Positions 7,604 through 16,089 of a DNA stretch of 34,032 nucleotides are shown here, piece after piece (positions within the stretch are counted from its first letter, which is position 1; each line of letters starts with the position of its first letter). The stretch spans positions 1 to 34,032 of the forward strand of contig NZ_NPDD01000140.1 in the NCBI RefSeq assembly GCF_002272245.1, in the 5' to 3' direction. Both the position numbers and the translations under genes were made by a program. This DNA is from Bacillus sp. 7884-1. Its GTDB lineage: Bacteria; Bacillota; Bacilli; Bacillales; Cytobacillaceae. The notes beneath the pieces are model-generated. The model was not told where the DNA came from and did no database searches. It saw nothing but the letters and a program-made list of their open reading frames with translations.

Positions 7604-8819
7604 TTAGGATGCTTCGGATATTGTCACGGTATAACCTAGGTTTTCTAGTTTACGAACTGAATGTCGAACAATTGATGCCTGTCTTTGTTTATCAAAATAA
7701 TCTTCGCCTAGGTTAACGTACATTTCGTTTCTTGTTAAGAGATAATATGCGATTCGCAATATCGCATGGGCTACGACAATAGATGCTCTTTTCCTACCTT
7801 TACGACCGGCAGTTCGCCTGTATAGTGCTCCTAGGTAGTTTTTTGACCCTCTAACTGATTGAGCTGCTTCTGTTAATGCTGATCTAAGATATTTGTTCCC
7901 TTTTTTGGTTCTACTTGATTTTTTCTTTCCTGCACTTTCGTTTGTCCAGGAACTAATCCTGCCCAAGAACACATATGAGCTGCAGTAGGGAATTGTTTTT
8001 TTACATCAGTCCCAATTTCAGACAGGATCTGCTCAGCCATTTCTGGTCGCTATACCAGGAATCGAATCCAATCGTGCCACATCTTCTTGATGAGAACTGA
8101 CTCTTTCTGCAACTTCCTTATCAAGCATTTCGATTTGCTCAGTCAGAAAATCAATATGACCTAAAATGGTTTTTAACATGAGGCGTTGATGTGAATTGAT
8201 ATAGCCTTTTAGGGCGAGTTCCAGCTCTTCTTTCTTCTTTTTCATAGTGCGACGTGCAAAGTTTGCTAGTTTTCAGGATCCTCCTCACCAGCGGCAATGG
8301 CATCGAGCATAACCCGAGCTGAAACACCAAGAACGTCGGAAACAACAGAACCTAATTTAATGTTCGCACCTTCTAACACCTTCTGAATTCGGTTATGTTG
8401 CCTGGTTCGCTCTTCGATAATACTTCGGCGATAGCGAACTAACTCACGCAGTTCACGTTGATTTCGATCTGGAATATAACTTGCTTTGAGCAGACCGTGG
8501 CTTAGAAGCTTGGCAATCCATTCTGCATCTTTCACATCTGTTTTGCGTCCTGGAACTGCCTTTATATGTTGGGCATTCACAATTAAAAACTCAATATCCT
8601 CAGCTTCAAGTAAATTCACAATCGGCTTCCAATAAACACTTGTGCTCTCCATAGCAACATGCGTACAACTATGTTGTTTAATCCAGTCAACCAACTGTAA
8701 TAGAAATACAGTTTAGTAGAAAACGTTTGAATCTCCTTTCCTGCAGGTGTCACAATACATGCAGTAATATTGTCCTTATGGATATCCATACAGCATGCTC
8801 ATTCAATGACTACATCCAT
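7604..8819 (-). pseudogene. IS110-family transposase, multiply broken
   Basis: Pieces of one transposase lie in order on the minus strand. The N-terminus starts at 8819 (MDVVIE, a stop at 8799-8801, then MDIHKDNITACIVTP with the first catalytic Asp). Next comes 8266-8694 (STSVYWKP and GRKTDVKDAEWIAKLL, RuvC-like DEDD motifs), then 8033-8245 (coiled-coil linker and LDSIPGIATRNG), then 7604-7972 (SAGKKKSSRTKKGN...YLRSALTEAA, the serine-bearing C-terminal domain). Frameshifts lie near 8710, 8260, 8042 and 7930, in addition to the stop. An intact member has about 400-430 residues. It cannot be active. Confidence 0.9.
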
Positions 8820-9060
8820 TGAAAACATCCTTTCTACGGCAATTGTTATGATTAGAGGCTGGTGCATCAACCAGAATAGGATTAATCTACCATGTGTGCT
8901 TCCCCTAAGGGAGCGACAGTCAGTGGTGCACCGTGGTCGGTGGAGTCAGACTAACGGATGGGCTCTAACGCACCATAGTTCAGCGACCTTCCTCTTCCAG
9001 CCGTAGAATCAGTATTGACGGTTCGAAACCATTTTCATTCTCTGTGGTGAAGCGCCGATA
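8820..9060 (-). ncRNA. Candidate IS110 bridge-RNA locus
   Basis: This GC-richer stretch upstream of the transposase has no reading frame but several local inverted pairs, such as CTGGTTGATGCACCAG (GCTGG/CCAGA at about 8861-8876) and segments around GGTGCACC and GGTGCGTTAGAGCCCATCCG on the minus strand. In IS110-group elements the non-coding left end is transcribed into a bridge RNA that pairs with target and donor DNA. The position and structured look fit. The RNA itself is not proven and, with the transposase dead, would be a relic. Confidence 0.45.
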
Positions 9061-9275
9061 ATAATTTAAATCCCTTGGGTGTAAGAACATTATTTTTACA
9101 TAATTTCCATATTATACCATATTATTTTTATTTCAATTCTTTTAATTAATAAAATTATAAAAATAGATCACTTCTTTTTAAGGATGGAATAGTAAATAAA
9201 CATTCAGCCCAATGTTGATTTTGCATTCACTTAAACTATAATTCAAGCTGTTTACTTATCCTTTTGCTTATGATG

Positions 9276-9703
9276 TTAATTACCATTAATTAATCGATCA
9301 CGAAGAAGCAAATAATCATCTTCTGTAATAGGTTGGTGACTCTGACCATGCCTAGGTAAAAACCCTGGAATTGTTTTTTGAATCGACTCGAGCGACAATT
9401 CTTCTCTTGGATCATTTTTTAAAAATTCTATTGTAACTGGAAGATTTAAGGGATATCCCGGTTTCTTATCAGGAAAGTGTTCCCCGTCAGAAAAACCTCT
9501 GAAAACTGTATATATTCAACTAACTTCCGTTGGTACTCTTTAACTATGGGGGAATACATATGTTCTTTTTGAGCTGTAGTCAAATAAATAAGCAGTTTAG
9601 CACCTTTTTCAAATTTAGTACTTTGTTCACGTTTAGGGAATCCAACTCGTTGCTCCTTTAATCCGTCCAGATACCAATCTGGATGAACGAAATTTAATTC
9701 CAT
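9276..9703 (-). pseudogene. Frameshifted small protein gene
   Basis: Two open segments in different frames join into one sensible protein of about 140 residues. The first runs 9703 to about 9490 (MELNFVHPDWYLDGLKEQRVGF, then KFEKGAKLLIYLTTAQK). The second, in another frame, begins SDGEHFPDKKPGYPLNL and ends LLLRDRLINGN at 9276. A single frameshift near 9485-9495 separates them. The fold may be a PUA/EVE-like RNA-binding or modified-base reader domain, judging from the strand KLLIYLTT and the size, but this is weak. No function is assigned. Confidence 0.45.
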
Positions 9704-10147
9704 ACTCTATAATTTGTGTAATTAGCTCCTACTTCATGTTTTACAATAATAATATGCAGGACCTATTAATAGCATGCATATGTAGTCCTGTAAGGGGTTA
9801 TTTTACGCGTTCTTCTCTATATAAAAGCTCTAAATACTCTATAATCTCTACTGTTGCCATTTTGAGGTCTCAACCTCCAAGGCTTCCGTCACGATCCGAA
9901 AATCCTTTTGATTGGCTCGAAATAATGCACTCTTCCAGCAACTTTATATGTATAATTGTCATTCCAAAACGGTCACTTTAACCGGTAGCGTAAACACCCT
10001 GGCATAGCAGATGAGCGAATTTAATCTATAAATCAATGCTCCTCGACGCTCGCGCTCCTAAAAGACCGTATTTCTTACGTTCTTTCATATGTGCATTTAA
10101 TATCAAGAAACATGAAATAAAACAAACCTTGTTATCATAAGGATTAG
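9704..10147. other. Decayed intergenic stretch, no firm gene
   Basis: Only very short open segments are seen. On the minus strand, a 20-codon ORF (MATVEIIEYLELLYREERVK, starting near 9861) follows a strong RBS GGAGG with about 13-base spacing. Another 20-codon ORF begins MKERKKYGLLGAR near 10090. Neither matches a family I know, and both may be debris. Confidence 0.3.
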
Positions 10148-10237
10148 CTCAATTTTTATGTAAAAATTGAAAAACGAGATATTTCCGTTCTATATGTTTC
10201 GTGGTCAAAATCTGGTCAAAAGAATTTTACAAAATAA
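10148..10237 (+). pseudogene. Possible tyrosine integrase C-terminal scrap
   Basis: A 29-codon open segment without a start ends VSWSKSGQKNFTK and TAA. The phrase WSKSGQK is of the type that closes Bacillus phage and ICE integrases just after the catalytic Tyr helix. If correct, an integrase gene once lay here, and all but its 3' end is gone. The match is short, so this is tentative. Confidence 0.3.
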
Positions 10238-10450
10238 AATAGACAAAAACCAAAATGGTTGAGAGCCTTTAAAACGTTGATATTAACGCTTTTAGCCTTT
10301 TTTTGACTACGACTTACCATTGAACCCTTTTTACGAGCATCAATGAATATGATTTCGTTTTGCTGTACCCTAAATCCTTTTTCACCTCTAAGGTTCTTAC
10401 TCAAGTAGAAAAGACAACAAGGTACCCCATCACCGATTTATGTATAATTT

Positions 10451-10741
10451 CCCACGCGCTTATGCTAGTGGTTTTTTTATTTTATTAAAATATAATTTCC
10501 TTTCCTTTTCCATGATCAAAATAAAGTGTGGCTTTAAAAGGTCATACAATTGAAAAGACTTAATCCTAGAATTAGTGATAGTCTTTTTGCCTGTTTTTTA
10601 TCTGTAAAAAAAAATTTATAACCATAATTCTTATGAAATTCTAATTCTCCCCCAAGTCCATCGTCGACAATCTACAAATAGCTACAACAAATACTGTAAT
10701 AACATTACCTTTTTTTATTTATTTTTACATAATGTAACATT
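10451..10741 (+). repeat. Intergenic block, left copy, upstream of the protease
   Basis: This block is a diverged direct repeat of 15204-15486 downstream of the protease. It starts with a decayed terminator (CCAC ... GTGG followed by TTTTTTT, 10452-10478). Its best-conserved part, 10641-10692, matches 15385-15436 at 46 of 52 bases and includes CTAATTCTCCCCCAA and TCTACAAATAG. A terminator at the start implies a lost gene copy to the left. Confidence 0.7.
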
Positions 10742-11026
10742 AATATCGATTTTTTTGTAAGTGCTTGTATAAATAAACGGACGAGCTTCTTTTCCATTTC
10801 CCCCGATACATTTCAAAATCATAAATAACTATAATATAAATTAAGTTGATTTTTCTGAATATTTTACATACCGCTTAGTTTAAATCTATCAAGATGTCAG
10901 TTACATAGTGCATATGTTGATTGATCAATCCGTGTATTAAATGTGAAGTATCGTAATTAAACACGAAGACATCACAGTTTTACAAATGTTTTAGATGACT
11001 AATTTAGTTTGAAGAGGAGAGGTTCG
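10742..11026 (+). promoter_or_regulatory. Upstream regulatory region of the protease gene
   Basis: AT-rich leader without a gene. A TATAAT box lies at about 10830, without a convincing -35. A 12-bp palindrome GATTGATCAATC (about 10920-10931) is a possible repressor site of unknown partner. The RBS AGAGGAGAGG ends 4 bases before the chosen ATG at 11027. Confidence 0.35.
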
Positions 11027-14000
11027 ATGAAGAAAAGTAGAAACAAAAAAATCATTAAAGCCATGGCAGCTGGGGTGTTAACCACAAGTCTAATTTCAAC
11101 TTGTTTAATACCTGGGCAAAAATCTTTTGCAGTGACAGATATTAATGCCAGTACAAACGGCATTAAGGATATTGACAGTTACATAAAAAATATATCCGAC
11201 GCTGACAGAGTAAGAATTCATAGTATGCAGGAGATCGACTTTGAAAAGCTTAAAATCTCATCTGATGTGAATTTGAAGGTTGATACCCCTTTAAATGTCA
11301 TTGTCCAGTTTAAACAGGATCCAGCAGTGGTTGATTTTAAGAAAAAGCAAGCAAATGGCCTCAAAGCCTCACTTGATGATTCAATGAAAATGGTCGATGA
11401 ATCTCATAAAAAATTTAAGGAACAGTTCAATGGAAATCAAAATTTCAATAAATCCATTGAAATTAATAGAGAATTCAAACATGCATTCAATGGGGTAGCA
11501 ATGTCACTACCTGCTAATCAAGTACAAGAATTACTAAGTATGGATACCGTTCAAGCCGTTTTTGAAAATAAAGAAGTTTCCATTGCTCCAAACGCTGAGC
11601 CAGAGGTCGAATCAACGAACAACAGCTCAACCTTAACACAGGATAACCTAGAACAAATAGGTGCAAACAAATTACACAAAGAAGGAATAACTGGGAAGGG
11701 TATCAAGGTTGGTGTCATTGATACAGGAATCGATTATACCCACCCTGACCTAAAGGATGTTTACAAGGGGGGATATGATTTATATAGTAACGATCCAGAC
11801 CCAATGGAAACAACCTATCAAGATTATGTGAAATCTGGACAGAAAGAATTTAATCCACTTACAGGGGCTTCTTACTGGACAAACCACGGAACACACGTAT
11901 CGGGAATTATAGCTGGTACTGGGAAAAATAATTCTGACTTTGCTATAACGGGTGTTGCTCCGGATGTAGAACTTTATGGATATAAGGTTTTAGGACAATA
12001 TGGTAGTGGCCTAACTTCAATAATCATAGCAGGGATAGATCGCGCGGTACAAGAAAAGATGGACGTTATTAATTTATCATTAGGAACAGATATAACCGAC
12101 CCGCTTAATCCGTTGTCAGTTGCTATTAATAGTGCAACTTTGGCAGGAACAGTTTGCGTTATTGCAGCCGGGAATTTCGGAGTCCCGTATTCTATCGGAA
12201 ATCCAGCTGCATCACCACTTGGTATATCAGTCGGTGCTAGCAGTTCTCCTGTTACTGTGGAGACGAGTAATGGAGTTATAAGTTCAAATAATGAAACGAT
12301 AAATTTAAAAAATATGAGAATGATGGCCCTAGACTATTATACTCCGCTTAATTCGATAAAAGGAATGACTCTTCCGATCGTTAATGTAGGTATAGGCGAC
12401 ATTCCTAGCTATAATGGTAAAGATGTGAAAGACAAAGTGGTACTTATTGAACGTGGTATTAAAACATTTTATGAGAAAATTAACCTAGCAAAGGAAAACG
12501 GTGCAAAAGCGGTAATTCTGTACAATAATGTTCCTAACGAAGACTATATCCCTTACTATTTTGGCTATTCCTTTGACTTCTGCCCTACCTTCAACATTTT
12601 AAATGAACAAGGCACTAAAATTGTCAATATGTTAAAAAATGGTCCAGTAAACCTAACCATTAATGATTTTGGTAAAATGACGATGGAAGGGGATAAGCTC
12701 GCAGACTTTAGCTCAAGGGGGCCGGGAAGAAGAGATTATGATATTAAGCCTGAAGTCACGGCTCCAGGTGTAGATGTGTTCTCTTCCGTACCAGCTTATA
12801 CCAATGGATATGGCCATAGGGATGACTACCAGCATGCATATGCAAGATTTTCTGGTACGTCAATGGCTGCTCCTAACGTAGCAGGCTCTGCTGCCTTGAT
12901 TTTGCAAAGCCATCCTGAATACACACCTGCGGATGTTAAACTAGCTCTGATGAATACCGCTGATAAATTAAATGGTTCCTACAGTGTATTTGAAGTAGGC
13001 TCTGGAAGAATTGACACGTACGAAGCTGTCCACTCATCTACTAAAGTAAGTGTGAAGGATGAAATATCAACTTTACAAAATGGCCAAAAAGTAAATCTTC
13101 CACAAACAGCAGGTGACATTGCTTATGGCCCTATTCCTGAATCTAAAAAGGATTATAAAATTAGAAGAACAATTGATATAACAAATAGCTCAAATGCAGA
13201 AAAAGTATTTGACGTAAAGGTTGGACTTAATCCAGGTGGCTCGATGTCACAAGATGCTTTAAAAAATGGTGTGAATTTGGATATTGCTTCTGAAGTATCG
13301 GTAAAACCTAATTCAACTTCTTCCATTAATACAAATCTACTAATACCAAAAGACTCTGAGCTTGGTTTATACGAAGGATATATTTACTTTACGAATAAAA
13401 ACGACAGCAACGAAGTTTACCAAATTCCGTTTGGATTTAAGAAGTTAAAAGAAGGAATAAAAGATTTACAAGTACCTTTTAAATCTTTTGCGACTAGAAG
13501 AGATTTAAATAATGGTTACATGGGATATACTCCAATTGGATTTAGTTTTTCAAGTCGTATGAATGATGTTGATCTTGTATTAAAAGATGCAGATACTGGC
13601 GAAGGACTTGGGATTATTGACTCCTACCATGGTGGATATTTTAATGAAGATACGTTTTGGGGAGTAGAAGGTGGATTTGTTGGGCTGTACTTCCCATTTA
13701 CTTCAAATAAAGATCAACCAGTAAGCTTGACTAAGAAACTTGCTTCACCTGGGAGATATGAAATTGAATTAGTAGGACAAAACGAAGATGGAGATCTGTT
13801 TAAAAAGTCTGAACAAGTCTTTATTGACAATACCCTTCCAACTGTAAAAATGAATATTCCTGGTGGAGTATACGAAGTCGATGAGAATGGTCTAAAAATA
13901 AGTGGGACCATAAATGATTCAAATGTAGATGAAATGAATAAATATGGATTTAACTTTGACCAATCTTCAAACAAGGTTAATGCATTAACTACTTTCCCGA

Positions 14001-15181
14001 CTGGCAACATTCCATTAGCGATTGACAAAGATGGTAAATTTGAATACCAAAGAACGATTCAACAGGGTACTAACACAAATATTACTTTACGAACCTTTGA
14101 TAATGCTATAAACGGAATGCAGGATCATCCTGATTTTACCTACACATTGGTGAAAAAGGGAACTCCTTATGCGAAATTAACAACAGACAAAAATAATGCA
14201 AAATATGGTGATACTTTTAAGGTAACTTTAAGTGAGCACAATATTAAAGATTTAATGGGAGGAGAATATACTCTTTCTTATTCTAATCAAGTATTCGAAC
14301 TTCAAGGCGTTGAATTAAATAGTGAATTTGTAAACGCTGCTCAGGCGAAGGGACTTTCTGCTAGCTTTACAAAGGTAGAAACAACTTCCGGTGCGACGAA
14401 CAGTATTAAATTAATTCCACAATTAACTGGAACTACTACTTCTGGAATTAATGAAAATATGGGAGTAATGAACCTTACATTTAAGGTAAAGGACACTCCA
14501 AGTGTTTACACAAAATGGATTCAACAACTTAACATCACGTCTGCAAAAGCATATGTATTAAATCAATCGCCTTTGTTCATTAACAAATTTGGTCGAGGAA
14601 TCAATATACTACCAACAACTTCAGTTCTTGAAGGTGGCTTCTTGTGTGATGGCTATATTGCTCCTGGTACGTTATGGCATGATTATACTAAGGACTATTC
14701 AATGGTTGGGGCAGAGGTATATTTGATCGGCCAGGATGGAAAACGATATGATGCAACAATCAACAGTTCAGCAAGATTCTCCATAAAGAATCTTCCATTA
14801 ATTAATCAATCCTACGACCTAGTTGTAAAGGTCCCTGGACACTTTGAAAGACATACAAAGGTAGATGAATTAGTAGACCTATATGAAGGACAGGAAGTTG
14901 GAAAACTAAAGTATATCTTCTATGGAACAATGAGAGCAGGAGACGTTAATAATGATAACGTTATCGATATTCTCGATGCTGCCTATATTTCCGAAAAGCT
15001 TAATACAAACGATCGAAATGCAGATATCAATTATGATGGTGTAGTAGATGTGAAAGATATGGAGTTTGTAAAGAAATACTACCTATTATTAAATCCAGAC
15101 GTTCCTGTTCATAAACAACCATTAACAAGATATAAAGGTAAGGTACTCGAAGATTACCTTACACCTTTAGGATTAAACTAA
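11027..15181 (+). CDS. Large secreted subtilisin-like protease with dockerin
   Basis: A 1384-residue S8 serine protease. In order: signal peptide 1-35; I9-type propeptide about 60-180; catalytic domain with Asp232 (VIDTGIDYTHPDL), His290 (NHGTHVSG) and Ser612 (FSGTSMAAPNVAG), interrupted by a PA domain about 440-550 (KVVLIERG, GAKAVILYNN); Fn3-like beta domains about 690-1020; a cohesin-like domain about 1040-1170 (YGDTFKVTLSE ... GVMNLTFKVKD); a carboxypeptidase-regulatory-like domain about 1190-1280; and a C-terminal dockerin about 1304-1362 with two Ca-binding repeats (GDVNNDNVIDILDAA and ADINYDGVVDVKD). The catalytic part resembles Vpr/lactocepin-type proteases. The ATG at 11027 is preferred over an upstream TTG because of the RBS GGAGAGG. 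All catalytic residues are present, so it should be active outside the cell. Confidence 0.93.
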   Translation: MKKSRNKKIIKAMAAGVLTTSLISTCLIPGQKSFAVTDINASTNGIKDIDSYIKNISDADRVRIHSMQEIDFEKLKISSDVNLKVDTPLNVIVQFKQDPAVVDFKKKQANGLKASLDDSMKMVDESHKKFKEQFNGNQNFNKSIEINREFKHAFNGVAMSLPANQVQELLSMDTVQAVFENKEVSIAPNAEPEVESTNNSSTLTQDNLEQIGANKLHKEGITGKGIKVGVIDTGIDYTHPDLKDVYKGGYDLYSNDPDPMETTYQDYVKSGQKEFNPLTGASYWTNHGTHVSGIIAGTGKNNSDFAITGVAPDVELYGYKVLGQYGSGLTSIIIAGIDRAVQEKMDVINLSLGTDITDPLNPLSVAINSATLAGTVCVIAAGNFGVPYSIGNPAASPLGISVGASSSPVTVETSNGVISSNNETINLKNMRMMALDYYTPLNSIKGMTLPIVNVGIGDIPSYNGKDVKDKVVLIERGIKTFYEKINLAKENGAKAVILYNNVPNEDYIPYYFGYSFDFCPTFNILNEQGTKIVNMLKNGPVNLTINDFGKMTMEGDKLADFSSRGPGRRDYDIKPEVTAPGVDVFSSVPAYTNGYGHRDDYQHAYARFSGTSMAAPNVAGSAALILQSHPEYTPADVKLALMNTADKLNGSYSVFEVGSGRIDTYEAVHSSTKVSVKDEISTLQNGQKVNLPQTAGDIAYGPIPESKKDYKIRRTIDITNSSNAEKVFDVKVGLNPGGSMSQDALKNGVNLDIASEVSVKPNSTSSINTNLLIPKDSELGLYEGYIYFTNKNDSNEVYQIPFGFKKLKEGIKDLQVPFKSFATRRDLNNGYMGYTPIGFSFSSRMNDVDLVLKDADTGEGLGIIDSYHGGYFNEDTFWGVEGGFVGLYFPFTSNKDQPVSLTKKLASPGRYEIELVGQNEDGDLFKKSEQVFIDNTLPTVKMNIPGGVYEVDENGLKISGTINDSNVDEMNKYGFNFDQSSNKVNALTTFPTGNIPLAIDKDGKFEYQRTIQQGTNTNITLRTFDNAINGMQDHPDFTYTLVKKGTPYAKLTTDKNNAKYGDTFKVTLSEHNIKDLMGGEYTLSYSNQVFELQGVELNSEFVNAAQAKGLSASFTKVETTSGATNSIKLIPQLTGTTTSGINENMGVMNLTFKVKDTPSVYTKWIQQLNITSAKAYVLNQSPLFINKFGRGINILPTTSVLEGGFLCDGYIAPGTLWHDYTKDYSMVGAEVYLIGQDGKRYDATINSSARFSIKNLPLINQSYDLVVKVPGHFERHTKVDELVDLYEGQEVGKLKYIFYGTMRAGDVNNDNVIDILDAAYISEKLNTNDRNADINYDGVVDVKDMEFVKKYYLLLNPDVPVHKQPLTRYKGKVLEDYLTPLGLN

Positions 15182-15203
15182 TAATTGATTTGAGTTTTCA
15201 TTT

Positions 15204-15486
15204 GCCACCAGCTTATGTTGGTGGTTTTTTTATTTAATAAAAATCCAATTGAATTACCTTTCCCTTGATATAAAAGTGGAGGGTTATTATAGGCCATGAT
15301 TCTTAATCTATAAAAATAGATCGGGTCTTATTTCCCTGTTTTTAGTTCGAATAAAAAATTAATAAATATTTCTATCAAGTAACTCTAATTCTCCCCCAAA
15401 TCCAATGTCGAAAATCTACAAATAGTTACAGCAAATTCGGTGATATTATCTCCCTTTTATATTTATTTTTACAAAAGGTAACAATC
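15204..15486 (+). repeat. Intergenic block, right copy, downstream of the protease
   Basis: Diverged direct repeat of 10451-10741. It opens with the protease terminator and continues to a TATTTATTTTTACA-type AT-rich run and GTAACA. It stops shortly before the tRNA terminator. No protease gene follows it, so a third unit, if it existed, is lost. Confidence 0.7.
15205..15231 (+). terminator. Terminator of the protease gene
   Basis: Stem CCACCA/TGGTGG with an 8-base loop followed by seven T, starting 24 bases after the stop codon. Confidence 0.85.
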
Positions 15487-15508
15487 AAAAAAAGCCTCTG
15501 TAACAATA

Positions 15509-15540
15509 GAAAAAACCTTGATAACTCAACGTTACCAAGG
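15509..15540 (-). terminator. Terminator of the tRNA-Val gene (island-borne)
   Basis: Stem CCTTGGTAAC/GTTATCAAGG (minus strand, one G-T pair) with a 5-base loop and a T-run, 11 bases beyond the tRNA 3' end. It lies inside the island boundary, so the island brought its own terminator for the tRNA. Confidence 0.8.
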
Positions 15541-15547
15541 CTTTATT

Positions 15548-15592
15548 TGATGACCTGTGAGGGATTCGAACCCACGACCCCTTCCCTGTCAA
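15548..15592 (-). repeat. Right attachment site within intact tRNA-Val
   Basis: Identical over 45 bases to 1263-1307. It covers the 3' 42 bases of the intact tRNA-Val gene and three bases beyond its 3' end. Confidence 0.92.
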
Positions 15593-15622
15593 GGAAGTGC
15601 TCTCCCACTGAGCTAACAAGTC
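15551..15622 (-). tRNA. tRNA-Val (anticodon GAC)
   Basis: 72 bases fold into a full cloverleaf: acceptor GACTTGT/ACAGGTC, D stem GCTC/GAGC, anticodon stem CTTCC/GGAAG with loop TTGACAG (anticodon GAC), 5-base variable loop, and T arm GTGGG-TTCGAAT-CCCTC with one T-T mismatch. The CCA end is not encoded. A sigma-A promoter lies just upstream. It is the integration site of the island, which kept the gene intact by duplicating the 3' part. The neighbourhood is consistent with the single tRNA-Val known near yjcH/yjcM in B. subtilis. Confidence 0.95.
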
Positions 15623-15641
15623 GAATTAAGCTACAAATATA

Positions 15642-15669
15642 ATTATATTAAAAATGAATAAAAAGTCAA
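15642..15669 (-). promoter_or_regulatory. Sigma-A promoter of tRNA-Val
   Basis: On the minus strand, TTGACT (-35, 15664-15669) and a perfect TATAAT (-10, 15642-15647) are 16 bases apart. The -10 ends 19 bases before the tRNA 5' end. Confidence 0.75.
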
Positions 15670-15766
15670 TAGTTTTAATAAAGAATACACGCTCTAAATT
15701 CATTTGAATAAAGAACAAATGTTCGGATATAATAATAGTATACGATATCAGAAAGGCGGGATTAAC

Positions 15767-15991
15767 ATGGATGGGCTTTTATTACGATCTATAGAGGAAA
15801 ATATTCCGTTGGAGATGATTTATCTATCAGAAGACCAGCAGATTTCACAACGTAAATTACTTGTGAAAGAAGTGAATGATGAGTACATTCGCGCTTATTG
15901 TCTCTTACGGAAACAGATTCGCATCTTTCGCAAGGAAAATATATTATCTATCATGCCAAATCCCCACTCTAAAGAACAATTCCTACACTAA
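15767..15991 (+). CDS. Small WYL-like protein
   Basis: A 74-residue protein beginning MDGLLLRSIEENIPLEMIYL, followed by a strand-rich part (RAYCLLRKQIRIFRKENILSIMP). The pattern resembles the ligand-sensing WYL fold reduced to its core, without any DNA-binding domain. Similar short proteins occur beside yjcH in other Bacillaceae, as far as I recall. The ATG at 15767 is chosen over one at 15704 because of the RBS AAAGGCGGG. It may be a small sensor; the function is unknown. Confidence 0.65.
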   Translation: MDGLLLRSIEENIPLEMIYLSEDQQISQRKLLVKEVNDEYIRAYCLLRKQIRIFRKENILSIMPNPHSKEQFLH

Positions 15992-16089
15992 TATACACCC
16001 CAAAATATACTTTACTTTCCACTTGAGCATTTCTAACAATGTTATGATAAAATGCAGTTGTATCGATCGAACATTGGGGGAATTGTCGC

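Larger units (their letters stand above)
7570..9060 (-). mobile_element. IS110-family insertion sequence remnant
   Basis: The transposase pseudogene plus about 240 bases of non-coding leader on its 5' side. IS110 elements have no terminal inverted repeats and make little or no target duplication, so the ends cannot be set by repeats; both limits are estimates. It sits directly after the germination operon and damages none of its genes. Confidence 0.65.
1263..15592. mobile_element. 14.3 kb genomic island integrated at tRNA-Val
   Basis: The region lies between two perfect copies of a 45-bp tRNA-derived repeat. Its content is typical accessory DNA: a serine recombinase, a group II intron remnant, a broken IS110 element, a germinant receptor operon, pseudogenes and a large secreted protease. 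Outside the repeats, the order to the right is that of the conserved yjc-yjb core. The crossover point in the anticodon loop suggests a tyrosine integrase, but no intact one is present, so the island looks fixed or dependent on another element for movement. Confidence 0.85.

Noticed and set aside
8151..8345. Separate 64-codon gene inside the IS110 region
   Set aside because: It is an out-of-frame reading across a frameshift of the transposase pseudogene.
9736..9981. Plus-strand 81-codon open frame
   Set aside because: No RBS, odd composition (Ser/Cys/Ile rich), and it overlaps better-supported short minus-strand segments in a decayed area.
10216..10404. Minus-strand 62-codon open frame
   Set aside because: No family recognised. 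Lys/Phe-rich composition and a hairpin-like centre suggest non-coding sequence near an old integrase end.
10920..10931. Palindrome GATTGATCAATC as a named regulator site
   Set aside because: It matches no regulator consensus I can name with confidence, and a 12-bp palindrome in AT-rich DNA can arise by chance.
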